From assembly GCF_000331735.1 (NCBI RefSeq), contig NC_020126.1:1612001-1676000 (forward strand): a stretch of DNA of 64,000 nucleotides. The letters run 5' to 3'. The stretch comes from Myxococcus stipitatus DSM 14675 (GTDB lineage: Bacteria; Myxococcota; Myxococcia; Myxococcales; Myxococcaceae). Below are positions 34,361 through 42,997 of this stretch, in pieces. How positions within the stretch are numbered: position 1 is the stretch's first letter; each line of letters begins with the position of its first letter. The notes below the pieces were generated by a model, which searched no databases, had not been told where the DNA came from, and saw only the letters and a program-made list of their open reading frames with translations. A program made the translations under genes and the position numbers.

Positions 34361-36280
34361 CTACTCCGACTTCGCGGATGCGCCCAGTCGCTTCAGGGCC
34401 TGCTTCGCGTCCTCGTGGTTGGGCTCCAGCTTGAGCGCCGTCTCGTAGGACTGCTTCGCCTCATCCATCCGCTTGGCCGCCTCCAGCAACTGCCCCAGGG
34501 CGTTGTGCGGCTCGGCGAAGTTCGGGTCCACCTGCACCGAGGCGCGGAAGGACTTCTCCGCGTCCTTCGTCTTGCCCTGCTGGTACAGCGCATGGCCCAG
34601 ATAGAGCAACGCCAGCGCGTTGCGAGGCTCCACCGAGAGCACATCCCCCAACACCTGACGCGCCTTGGCTCCGTCCCCACCGCGCAGGTACAGGTTGCCC
34701 AGCTCGGCGCGCGCTTCAATCTGCGCCGGGTCCTTGGCCACCACCGCCTCCAACTCCGTCACCGCCAGGTCAGGCCGCCCGCGCCGCGAGTGGACGATGC
34801 CCAGCCGCGCCAGCGCCGCCGTGTCCGCCTCCTCGCCTTCCTTCGGCCGCAGGTACGTCTCCGCTCCCGGATAGTCCCCCATCGCCATCAACAGGTCCGC
34901 CAGGGCGAGCTTCGCCCCGCGATGGTTCGGGTCCTCCTTGAGAATCTCCAGGTACAGAGGCTGCGCCTTCGCGGCCACGCGCTTCTTCGCGTACGCGTCC
35001 GCCAACGCCATGCGGTTCTCCACCGTCGGCGACAGGCCGATGCACGCCTCGTACTCCACGATGGCGCCGTCCAGGTCACCCTTGGCCTTCAGCGCCTCGC
35101 CATAACCCGCGCGCGCGGCGGCATCCTTCGGGAAGGCCTCCACCGCCGTCTTCAGCGTGGCCACCGCCTCCTCGGCCTTGCCCAGCGAGAGGTATGCCCG
35201 AGCCAGCCCCTGGTACGCCTCCGTCGTCTTGCGGCCGTCGTCGGAGCTCTTCTCGATGGCCTTCTTGAACGCCTCCACCGCCTGCTTCTTCTTGCCCTGC
35301 TCCAGGTACAGGTGGCCCAGCTGTGTGTACGGCCCGCTCGAGCGGCGCGGCTCCAACACCAGCGCCTTCTCGAAGGACTTCGTCGCGCGCACGTTGTCGC
35401 CCAACTGGAAGTAGGCGAGCCCCAGGTTGAAGTGCGCCTCCGCGTACTTCGGGTCCGCGGAGATGGCCTTGAGGAACGCCTCCGTCGCCTTGCGCGGGTC
35501 GCCCTTCTCGTTCAGCGCCACGCCCAGGTTGTTGTGCGCCCGTGCGTGCTTCGGCTCGGCGGCCAGTGCGCGCTGGTACTCGCCAATCGCCCCGTCGTAG
35601 TCGTTCTCCCGCAGCAGGATGACGCCCAGGTTGTAGTGCGCCTCCGCGTCGCCCAGCTTCTCGCGCGTGGCCTCGCGCAGCGTCTCCTTGGCCTCGGCGT
35701 TGAGCCCCTTCTCGGCCAACGCCTTGCCCAGGTTGACGCGCGCCACGTTGAGCTTGCTGTCCAGCTTCAGCGCTTCCCGGTACGCCTCGATGGCGTCGTC
35801 CGTGCGGTTGGCGCGCTGGAGCGCCTCGCCCAGGTTGAAGCGCAGCTCCGCGTCCTTCGGCGCCAGCTCCACCGCGATGGAGTACTGGCTGATGGCCACG
35901 TCCGTCTCGTCCAGCACCCGGGCGAGCAGGCCGCGCTCGGCGCGCAGCGACATGTCCTCCGGGAACGCGGCGATGGACTGGTCCAGGAGCGTGCGCGCCT
36001 TCCCCGCGTCACCCGCGAGCCGCACCGCCCGCGCCAGGGCCAGCCTGGGGGGAATCAACTCCGGCTCCAGCTCCACCAGCTTCGTCAGTGGCTCCACCGC
36101 CTTCTTCGGCTTGTTCAACGCCAGGAAGGCCGTGCCCAGGCGGTAGAGCGCATCCGCGTCGTCCGGAGACGCGCGCAAGCGAGCGCTCTCCACCGCCGCG
36201 GTGCGCTCCAGCGCCGCCGCGTCGGGCGGAGGCGTCTGGGCGGTGAGCAACTGGAGGACTAGGACGCCGGCTTTCGTCAT
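34361..36280 (-). CDS. TPR-repeat exported protein, 639 aa
   Basis: ATG 36280 overlaps the upstream stop by one base (TGATG); GTG 36283 is the alternative. A short hydrophobic N-terminus (AGVLVLQLLTAQTPPP) is probably a signal peptide. The rest is a continuous solenoid of about 15 TPR units, with phrases such as AHYNLGVILLRENDYDGAIG, ARAHNNLGVALNEKGDPRKA and AEAHFNLGLAYFQLGDNVRA. It is the last gene of the minus-strand Glt/Nfs-like operon, where TPR proteins bridge the periplasm between inner- and outer-membrane parts. It ends where the EamA repeat array ends. Confidence 0.85.
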   Translation of the reverse strand: MTKAGVLVLQLLTAQTPPPDAAALERTAAVESARLRASPDDADALYRLGTAFLALNKPKKAVEPLTKLVELEPELIPPRLALARAVRLAGDAGKARTLLDQSIAAFPEDMSLRAERGLLARVLDETDVAISQYSIAVELAPKDAELRFNLGEALQRANRTDDAIEAYREALKLDSKLNVARVNLGKALAEKGLNAEAKETLREATREKLGDAEAHYNLGVILLRENDYDGAIGEYQRALAAEPKHARAHNNLGVALNEKGDPRKATEAFLKAISADPKYAEAHFNLGLAYFQLGDNVRATKSFEKALVLEPRRSSGPYTQLGHLYLEQGKKKQAVEAFKKAIEKSSDDGRKTTEAYQGLARAYLSLGKAEEAVATLKTAVEAFPKDAAARAGYGEALKAKGDLDGAIVEYEACIGLSPTVENRMALADAYAKKRVAAKAQPLYLEILKEDPNHRGAKLALADLLMAMGDYPGAETYLRPKEGEEADTAALARLGIVHSRRGRPDLAVTELEAVVAKDPAQIEARAELGNLYLRGGDGAKARQVLGDVLSVEPRNALALLYLGHALYQQGKTKDAEKSFRASVQVDPNFAEPHNALGQLLEAAKRMDEAKQSYETALKLEPNHEDAKQALKRLGASAKSE

Positions 36281-36918
36281 CACAGGTTCTCCACGTAGGG
36301 ACTGGCACGCGCATCAAACGTCTTCCGGGCCAGCGCGGTCTTCTTCACCTCCCACGCCTCCCGCGCCGCCTTCTCTTCCTTCTCCGCCTCGGCCAGGCCC
36401 GCGCGCTCTTCCTTCACCTCCGCGTCGCACTCGGCCACCTGCTCCTCGAACTCCTTCGGGTCCAGCTCCTCGCTGCCCTCCACCTTCGCCTTGCGGGCCG
36501 ATGCGAGCTTGGCCATCTCGAACTTCGCGAAGGCGCAGTCGCGCGCCAGCTCCGACACGTCTCGCAGCCCCACCGACAGGCGCTGCTTCGCGCGCAGGTA
36601 CTCCACGCGCGCCTCGGACTCCTCGATGGCCAGCTTCGCCACCTCGCGCGAGACCTCGTCGGTGGCGCGGTCCACCTCGTCCTCCGCCGCGTCCTGGCGG
36701 GAGCGGGCGCGGCGGATGTTGTCGCGGGCGCGGTCAATCTCGTTGTTGGCCTCGTCCACCTTGTCGACGGCGAGCGCCAGCTCGTTCTCCGCCTCGAGCA
36801 GCTCGATGCGGACCTCGAAGGGGAGCTTCTTCACCAGCGAGCCGGGCACCTTCATGCCGTAGCTGGAGCCGCACCCGGCGGCGAGGAGGGAAAGCGTGAG
36901 CAGGACGATGTGCTTCAT
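36280..36918 (-). CDS. Coiled-coil lipoprotein, 212 aa
   Basis: The ATG at 36918 overlaps the upstream stop by 4 bases. The signal ends in the lipobox LLAAGCGS. The mature protein is almost entirely charged alpha-helix, with heptad-like runs from residue 35 to 120 (NELALAVDKVDEANNEIDRA, then RRARSRQDAAEDEVDRATDE) and from 150 to 205. Cysteines occur in ARDCAFAKFEM and VAECDAEVKEE and could form a disulfide between helices. It is likely a periplasmic lipoprotein rod in the Glt/Nfs-like complex; no individual Glt counterpart can be assigned from the sequence alone. Confidence 0.75.
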   Translation of the reverse strand: MKHIVLLTLSLLAAGCGSSYGMKVPGSLVKKLPFEVRIELLEAENELALAVDKVDEANNEIDRARDNIRRARSRQDAAEDEVDRATDEVSREVAKLAIEESEARVEYLRAKQRLSVGLRDVSELARDCAFAKFEMAKLASARKAKVEGSEELDPKEFEEQVAECDAEVKEERAGLAEAEKEEKAAREAWEVKKTALARKTFDARASPYVENL

Positions 36919-37433
36919 GGAACGGTCGCCTCGAAGCTGCCGAAGATGGTGCGGCCGGAATAGATGTCGATGCCGTTGACGAACGTGACGTGGAAGTCGC
37001 CCGACACGCGCTGGCCCTGCGCGGTGGGCAGCTGGTCCACCACGAGCGAGCCCCGCTCCAGCTGCGGGAACGCCCGCGCGGGCTCGTCCAGCACGGCGCG
37101 GCCGATGGCGCCTCGCTGCGCGCCACCTCCCACGTCCTCGGCCAGGTTGATGTCGAGCCCGCCGGTGTAGCCCTCGGGAATCATGTCCCCCACCCGCGCG
37201 CTGACCTTCAGCACGGTGTTCACCCCCGAGCCCTGCGGCGTGACGAAGTTGATGGACAGCTCCCCCTCGGCCAGCACCGCCTCCGCGCGGCGGTAGCGCA
37301 GGTCCAAAAGCGGCGACACGCTGCCCTCCAGCGTGCCGCCCTCCTCGCCGCACGCGCAGAGGCCCGCCGCCAGCGCCGTGAGCGCCAACGTCCTCAGTCC
37401 TCGCGCGCGGGGGGGATGAAAGCGCGGGCTCAC
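36915..37433 (-). CDS. Small beta-type lipoprotein, paralogue of 62594-63148
   Basis: GTG 37433 overlaps the stop of the large TPR gene by 4 bases (GTGA); an ATG at 37448 would add five residues. The signal ends in the lipobox GLCACGE. The 140-residue mature part is beta-rich and homologous to the product of 62594-63148: both open with L-x-G-S-V-S-x-L and share an E-R/K-G-x-L strand and the closing pattern G-D-F-x-x-x-F-x-x-G-x-x-x-x-x-G-R-x-x-x-G-x-F (here SGDFHVTFVNGIDIYSGRTI). I do not recognise the family. It is an internal member of the Glt/Nfs-like operon. Confidence 0.75.
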   Translation of the reverse strand: MSPRFHPPRARGLRTLALTALAAGLCACGEEGGTLEGSVSPLLDLRYRRAEAVLAEGELSINFVTPQGSGVNTVLKVSARVGDMIPEGYTGGLDINLAEDVGGGAQRGAIGRAVLDEPARAFPQLERGSLVVDQLPTAQGQRVSGDFHVTFVNGIDIYSGRTIFGSFEATVP

Positions 37434-40400
37434 TTGCACGCCTTCCATCCCGCGGTGTCCACGTCGGGGCCGTTGAGCGTGCCCACGTCCTTGAGGACGG
37501 ACAGCTCGCGGCGGGCCCCTTCCACGTCGCCGAAGCGGCAGCGCAGCGCGGCCAGGTTGAGCCGGGCCTTGTCGTAGGTGGGGTCGGAGTCCATGGCCTT
37601 CGCGTACGCGGCGCGAGCCCCCATGGCATCCCCCATGTTGAGCAGCGCCCAGCCCAGCGCGGAGTGCGCGGACGCCTTGGTGTCCTGCAGCTCCGTCACG
37701 CGGCCGAACGTCAGCTGCGCCACGCCGAACTGACGCGCGTCCAGGTAGGCCATGCCCAGTGCTTCCAGGGACTCGACGCTGAGGGTGCGCTCGGCCTTCT
37801 TGCGCAGCTCCTCCAGCGCCGCGGGCTGCATCGGCGCACCCGGCTGAGGCACGGGCAGCGCGGCCTGCTCGGCCCGAGCGCGGCAGCCCACCACCGCGGC
37901 GTTGAACACCTCCAGCGACTCCGCGCGGGACAGACACGCCTTGAACGCCTCTTCCGAGCGCGCCTTCAGCGGCCCCACCTGCTCCTTGACCGCCGCCTGG
38001 AACTGCTGCGACTCGGCCGAGGACAGGCCCGCGGGGACAGGCGTGGACTCGACGACGTCCGCGATGTGGCCGTACGCCAGCGCCAGCTTCCACAGCGAGG
38101 CCACCGCCCACTCGGGATAACCCAGCGACGCGGCCTGCGTGTAGATGCCCTCCAGGCTCTGCAGCGCGGCGACCTTCTCCTCCACCTTGTCCGCCGGCAG
38201 GTCCTTGTAGCCACGGTAGAGAATCTCGCCCAGGAACCACAGGCCCTTGGCGGCCTCCTCCGTCTGCCCGTTGGGGCCCTGCACCGCGGTGGTGAGCGTG
38301 GCCACCAGCGCGTCCGCGTTGGCCGTGGGCGCCGTGGTCGCCTGCACCTCGGCGAGCACCGCCGCCGCCCCCGCGCTGCGCGGGTCCAGCTTCAGCGCGG
38401 ACTCCGCCGCCAGCTTCGCGCGCGAGAAGTCCTTCGCCTTCAGCCGCGCCTCGGCGAGCAGCACCAGCACCTCCGACTTGCGAGCGCCGGAGACCTCCGC
38501 CGCCGTCTCCAGGTTGCGCGCGGCCTCCTTGTACTCACCCAGCGCCATGCGCAGCCGCGCACCCGCGAGCCACCCATCCACGCCGGCGATGTCCGCGCCC
38601 AGCTTCTGGCCCACCTGCTCGAACCAGGTGGCCGCCTCGCCGAACGCCGCCGCCTCCGCCGCGTGCCGGCCCAGCGTCAGGAGCACGTCGGACAGGTACT
38701 GGCTCTTGGGGTAGTCCTGCACCAGCTTGCCGCCCAGGTCGCGCTCGGCCTGCAGGTCCCGCTTCTCGCGCGCCGCCGTGAATGCGCCATACAGCGCCTT
38801 CTCGCCGATGTCGGAGTTCTTGTTCTCGTCCGCCACCTTCACGAGGCCCTGGATGACGTCGCCCGTCTCCTGGGCGCTCTGGAGCGCCAGCTCGTCCAGC
38901 GCCTCCGCGCGGCTCTGCGTGAGAATCTTCTGCACCTCCGCGCGGAAGCTCGCGGGCAGGGGCGAGCCGAGGAGCTTCTTGCCCGTCTCGTCCATGCCCT
39001 TGAAGTCGTTGACCTGCCGCAAGCTGTCCAGCGCCAGGTTGCCGGCGACGGTGGCTTCCTTGTGCTGCGGATGCGTGAGCGCGAAGGCGGTGAACAGCTC
39101 CGACGCCTTCGGGTAGTCGCCGTCCTCGTAGAAGGCGCGGGCGATGTTGAACTTCACCTCCAGGGCGTTGGGGCTCTGGGGGTAGCGGGACACGTAGTCG
39201 GCGCCCAAGAGCTTCATGGCCTGGCGCGCGTCGGCGACCTCGTAGGCGTTGCGCTTGAGGGCCTCCTCCGGCTTGAGCGTGGAGAAGTGCGCGAGCAGCG
39301 CCGCGTAGACGGCCTCCTCCTCGCCCTTGGCGTCCTTGGCCTTGGCCTCGTAGCGGGCCAGCTCCTCGAACTGACGCGCGGCCTCCGGGAAGGACTTGGC
39401 GGAGAAGAGCGCCTCCGCGCGGTTCTTCATCATGGGCCGCACGTACTGGTCGGGGCGGAAGAGGCTCAGGTACGCCTGATAGGCCTCGGCGGTGCTCAGG
39501 TAGAGCTCCTTCTCCTCCTTCTTCTGCGCGGCCAGGTGGAGCTGGGTGGCCAGGTCGCGCCCCATCTCCTCCAGCTCCACGAGCTGCTTCTTGCGGTCCG
39601 TGTCCGCCAGCTCCGGGTCCGTCTTGCTCTGCACCGCCGCGCGCACCAGCACGCGAAGGTCCTCCGGCTCCGGCAGCACCTTGCCCTTGGCCGCCTTGAG
39701 GGCGTCATAGAGCTTCTGGCCGCGCTCCAGGTCCTGCTCCGGGTCGTGCTGGATCTCCATCAGCTTGCGCAGCGCGGGGATGGCCCACTCGTACTGCTGC
39801 TTGATGAAGTAGCGGTTGCCCAGCTTGTCCAGCGCCAGCGCATACGTGGCGCGGCTGTCGCTGAGCTTCTCGAAGTAGTTGAGCGCGCCCTTGGCCGGAC
39901 GGGCCTCCGTGTAGCTGTAGACCAGGTCCAGCAGCGCCTCGCGCTTGACGTTGAGCGCCTTCTTCACGTCCACGCCCGGCAGGGGCGCGCTCGCGGCGGC
40001 GGCCTCGAAGAACGCCACGGCGTCCGCGTGCTTGGCCTGGTTCACGCGAATCCAGCCCATCTTGTAGCGGGCCAGGTCGTGCACGGGGGAGGGCGGGGCC
40101 TCGAGAATCGCCTGGTAGTGCTTCTCTGCCTCGACGAGGTCCGCCTTGTCGAAGAAGTGGTCGCCGAGAATCTGCTCCGCCTCCAGCCGCAGCGGGCTGG
40201 TGGTGAACTTGCGCGTCAGGTCGCCGAGCGTCTTGAGCATCTCGTCGAACTGGCCCAGTTCGCGCTGCTCGTGCGCCAGGTAGAACGTCACCTGGTCGCC
40301 GTCCTTGAAGTCCGGGTACTCACGCAGCAGGCGGTAGTACATCTGCACCGCCTTCTGCTTGAGCAGCCGCGTCTCGGGCGAGACGATGGCGCCCGTGGCT

Positions 40401-40702
40401 CCCTCGGGCCGGGACTCGGCTTGGTGGTAGTACACGTAGCGGCTCTTCTCGACGTAGAGCTCGGCCAGGCGGAACTGCAGGTCCGGCAGGTACGGCGCGT
40501 TGCGGCTCTTGGAGATGAGCTTCTCCGTCTCGCCGATGGCGCGGTCGACCTTGAAGATGTCGCGCTTGAGCTTGGTGATGAGCTCCTCGCGCTCCTTGGC
40601 CTTGGAGACGATGGGGTTCAGGCCGGGGCCGGAGCGGCTGGTTCCCGGTGCGGCGGCCGCCAGCAGGGCGGCGGCAATCAGGCCGGTCATGGTGCCGGTC
40701 AT
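37430..40702 (-). CDS. Giant TPR protein, GltD/NfsD-like by size and context (1090 aa)
   Basis: ATG 40702 follows GAGGAG and overlaps the upstream stop by 4 bases. A hydrophobic signal (GLIAAALLAAAAPGTSR) leads into over 1000 residues of TPR-type helical hairpins, for example YLPDLQFRLAELYVEKSRYV, EWAIPALRKLMEIQHDPEQD, and SAHSALGWALLNMGDAMGAR near the end. Cysteines are few and late (FKACLSRAE, VVGCRARAEQ). In the Glt and Nfs systems a TPR protein of similar size spans the periplasm and binds the other parts; GltD (AgmU) is about this long. The assignment rests on size, fold and neighbours, not on a checked alignment. Confidence 0.85.
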   Translation of the reverse strand: MTGTMTGLIAAALLAAAAPGTSRSGPGLNPIVSKAKEREELITKLKRDIFKVDRAIGETEKLISKSRNAPYLPDLQFRLAELYVEKSRYVYYHQAESRPEGATGAIVSPETRLLKQKAVQMYYRLLREYPDFKDGDQVTFYLAHEQRELGQFDEMLKTLGDLTRKFTTSPLRLEAEQILGDHFFDKADLVEAEKHYQAILEAPPSPVHDLARYKMGWIRVNQAKHADAVAFFEAAAASAPLPGVDVKKALNVKREALLDLVYSYTEARPAKGALNYFEKLSDSRATYALALDKLGNRYFIKQQYEWAIPALRKLMEIQHDPEQDLERGQKLYDALKAAKGKVLPEPEDLRVLVRAAVQSKTDPELADTDRKKQLVELEEMGRDLATQLHLAAQKKEEKELYLSTAEAYQAYLSLFRPDQYVRPMMKNRAEALFSAKSFPEAARQFEELARYEAKAKDAKGEEEAVYAALLAHFSTLKPEEALKRNAYEVADARQAMKLLGADYVSRYPQSPNALEVKFNIARAFYEDGDYPKASELFTAFALTHPQHKEATVAGNLALDSLRQVNDFKGMDETGKKLLGSPLPASFRAEVQKILTQSRAEALDELALQSAQETGDVIQGLVKVADENKNSDIGEKALYGAFTAAREKRDLQAERDLGGKLVQDYPKSQYLSDVLLTLGRHAAEAAAFGEAATWFEQVGQKLGADIAGVDGWLAGARLRMALGEYKEAARNLETAAEVSGARKSEVLVLLAEARLKAKDFSRAKLAAESALKLDPRSAGAAAVLAEVQATTAPTANADALVATLTTAVQGPNGQTEEAAKGLWFLGEILYRGYKDLPADKVEEKVAALQSLEGIYTQAASLGYPEWAVASLWKLALAYGHIADVVESTPVPAGLSSAESQQFQAAVKEQVGPLKARSEEAFKACLSRAESLEVFNAAVVGCRARAEQAALPVPQPGAPMQPAALEELRKKAERTLSVESLEALGMAYLDARQFGVAQLTFGRVTELQDTKASAHSALGWALLNMGDAMGARAAYAKAMDSDPTYDKARLNLAALRCRFGDVEGARRELSVLKDVGTLNGPDVDTAGWKACK

Positions 40703-42312
40703 GGGGTCTCCTCGATGCAGCGGCTCTCGATGCTGACCCGGTACGACTTGAGCTCGTCGTTCCAGTATTCGCCGTTGAAGCGGAAGGCGACGCTGTCGGG
40801 CGTCAGGAGTTGTTCATCCTCGGGCGCCACGATTTTCGCGCCCTTCTTCACGCGCTCGTACAGCTTCAGTCCCACTTCGTATTCCATCAGCCGCACCTGC
40901 TCCGCGGCGCGCAGCAGCGTGTCCGCCTCGTGCCGCACGGCGTCCGCCAGGCGCGCGTCGTAGACCCGCACGGCCTCCGCGCGCGACAGGTCATACAGCT
41001 TGGTGAGGTGCGTGAAGAGCCGGTCGCCGAAGCTGCCGGCGTAGCGGCCCAGGCGCTCCCCCTCCAAGTCCAACGTCTCCACGAAGCGCGAGGCGCGCAT
41101 CGTTCCACCGTGCGAGTTCGCCGCGCGGCGCAGGCGCAGGTCTTGCGTCAGGTCATCGCGGTTGCGCACCGCCTCCAGCGAGTCGGCGAAGCGGCGCGTG
41201 AGCTCCTTCGCGGCGCGCTTGGCGGGCAGGTAGTGACACAAGTCCCGGTAGATGAGCGCGCGCAGGAGGTACTTGTCCGGCAGGAACTCGTCGCGGAAGG
41301 ACGGCGCGTCCAGCGTGGTGAGGATGCCCAGCGACGCGCGCAGCTCGCCCAGCTTGTAGCGGGTCCACGCCTCCTCCAGGTAGATGCTGGCGCGGCCCGG
41401 GTCCAGCTCCGGCAGCTTCACCAGGTTGTAGGCCTCCAGCGCGCCGGTGAAGTCCTTGCGCTCGTAGCGCAGGCGGGCCACCGCGAGCGCCGCCTCGTTG
41501 CGCGCCTCGCGGGTCAGCTTCTCGTCCTTGGACAGGCCCAGGAAGTCGGCGATGAGCTCCTCGGACGGCTCCTTCACCTGCTTGAGCCGCGTGACGAGCA
41601 TCGCGAACTTCGCGTGGCTGGCCTCGGCGCTCGTCTCCGACAGCTTGGCGAAGTGCGTGTTGGCCCATCGCTCGTTGCCCACGCGCAGGTCCACCAGGCC
41701 CTGCTGGTAGTGCGCATAGGCACCCGTCTCCTCCGGGAGGAAGCCCAGGTCCAGCGCGCCGAAGACCTGCTCGTCGATCATCACGTCGTCGTGAGGACGG
41801 TCCGTCAGCTGCTTCAGCGCGTCGAGCGCGCGCGGGATGACGTTGGGGTTGGAGCGCTCGCGGGCGATGCGCGCCAGGTAGGAGGCGCCCGCGTGCGTGA
41901 GCCCCAGGTCGATGAGGCTCTTGGCGAGGAAGTACTGGCCCCAGGCGTAGTTGTCGTCTGTCTTGGGCGCGGCCAGCAGCCACGCGTACAGCGGGCCCGC
42001 GGCGGCGCGCGCGTCACCGTCGAAGTAGTCCTGGAGCGCCTTGTCGAAGACGGCCGGGTCCACCTTCTGCGGGAGGGGCGGCGGGGCCTCGGCCGTCGCC
42101 GGCTTCTTGTCGGACGCGGGGGCCTCCGCGCCGGGAGTCGCGGGCGCCGCGGTCGCGGGAGCCGGGGTCGCGGGCTTGGTGGCGCCGGCCTTGGCGCCCG
42201 GTGGGGGCGGCGGCATGGGCAGCGAGCCACCGCCGGACTGCGCGGAGGCCGCCGCCGGAGACACGACGAGCGCGGCGCTGGCGAGCGCGGCGATGAGGGA
42301 GCGAGGAGTCAT
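40699..42312 (-). CDS. TPR-like exported protein, GltC/NfsC-like by context (537 aa)
   Basis: ATG 42312 overlaps the upstream stop by 4 bases. A Sec signal ends PAAASAQ, followed by a Pro/Ala-rich linker (residues 28-80). The remainder is alpha-helical with TPR-like spacing (AWGQYFLAKSLIDLGLTHAG, AYAHYQQGLVDLRVGNERWA, ASIYLEEAWTRYKLGELRAS). The C-terminal 120 residues (from DLSRAEAVRVYDARLADAVR) are a longer helical segment ending with WNDELKSYRVSIESRC. It sits between the beta-barrel and the giant TPR protein, the arrangement expected for a periplasmic link of a Glt/Nfs-type machine. Confidence 0.8.
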   Translation of the reverse strand: MTPRSLIAALASAALVVSPAAASAQSGGGSLPMPPPPPGAKAGATKPATPAPATAAPATPGAEAPASDKKPATAEAPPPLPQKVDPAVFDKALQDYFDGDARAAAGPLYAWLLAAPKTDDNYAWGQYFLAKSLIDLGLTHAGASYLARIARERSNPNVIPRALDALKQLTDRPHDDVMIDEQVFGALDLGFLPEETGAYAHYQQGLVDLRVGNERWANTHFAKLSETSAEASHAKFAMLVTRLKQVKEPSEELIADFLGLSKDEKLTREARNEAALAVARLRYERKDFTGALEAYNLVKLPELDPGRASIYLEEAWTRYKLGELRASLGILTTLDAPSFRDEFLPDKYLLRALIYRDLCHYLPAKRAAKELTRRFADSLEAVRNRDDLTQDLRLRRAANSHGGTMRASRFVETLDLEGERLGRYAGSFGDRLFTHLTKLYDLSRAEAVRVYDARLADAVRHEADTLLRAAEQVRLMEYEVGLKLYERVKKGAKIVAPEDEQLLTPDSVAFRFNGEYWNDELKSYRVSIESRCIEETP

Positions 42313-42944
42313 TCCGTGGCGCCGAAGTTGAACGCGGTTCCGAGCTGGACCACGGGGACGTTGATGATGCGCGACGCGCCGGCGAACACGACGTTGTTCG
42401 TCACGTCGAGCCGGAACGACAGCGTCTTGCCGGAGAACATGCGGACGCCCACGCCCAGGTTCACCGCGGGGCGGAAGCCGTCCGCCCGGTCGATCTTCAC
42501 CACGGTGCCGCCGACGAGCAGGGACGCCTCGAAGTGGACGACGGAGCTGTTGAGCACCGCCGTCTTGCCGTAGAGCGGGCTCCAGACCAGGTCCGAGCCC
42601 ACCATCCACTGCACCTGGTCCTCGAACGCGGACGCGGTGGGGGCCACGTCGAAGTCGCGCTCGAGCTGACGGCGCAGCGACGTCTGGATGTTGTAGCTGT
42701 AGGTGCCTCGGCCCACCTGCCACGCGAACGTGTCGCTGAAGTGGTACGTGTACGAGACGCTTCCGACGAGGCCCTTGTAGAAGGCGTCGGCGGGGAGCAC
42801 GCCGACACCGAGGTAGAGCTCGTGGTGCATCCGGTAGAGCCGCTCCTGGATGGCGGAGACGGCGCCGGGATTCTCGAGCGCCTCGGCCTGGGCGCGGGCA
42901 AGGCCGGGCACCAGGAACAAGAGGATGAGCAGGGCGTATCGCAC
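42309..42944 (-). CDS. Outer-membrane beta-barrel protein, 211 aa
   Basis: GTG 42944 follows AGGAAG at good spacing and gives a Sec signal ending GLARAQA. The mature protein alternates short amphipathic strands and tight turns (ELYLGVGVLPADAFYKGLVG, SVSYTYHFSDTFAWQVGRG) and closes with VQLGTAFNFGATE. This fits the myxobacterial outer-membrane barrel domain seen in GltA, GltB, GltH and NfsA/B-type proteins, which are about 200-250 aa. It is the only barrel in this operon, whereas Glt uses several. Its stop overlaps the next gene by 4 bases. Confidence 0.82.
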   Translation of the reverse strand: MRYALLILLFLVPGLARAQAEALENPGAVSAIQERLYRMHHELYLGVGVLPADAFYKGLVGSVSYTYHFSDTFAWQVGRGTYSYNIQTSLRRQLERDFDVAPTASAFEDQVQWMVGSDLVWSPLYGKTAVLNSSVVHFEASLLVGGTVVKIDRADGFRPAVNLGVGVRMFSGKTLSFRLDVTNNVVFAGASRIINVPVVQLGTAFNFGATE

Positions 42945-42997
42945 GGTGGGGGCTTCCTGGCGGATGAGCGGAACGAGACGCGGCGGGGGGGCCCGCG

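Noticed and set aside
37664..40963. A 1099-codon open frame on the plus strand opposite the giant TPR gene
   Set aside because: It mirrors the high-GC codon pattern of the real minus-strand gene, is rich in Arg, Leu and Gly without any domain, and has no ribosome site. The opposite strand has clear TPR repeats and operon overlaps.
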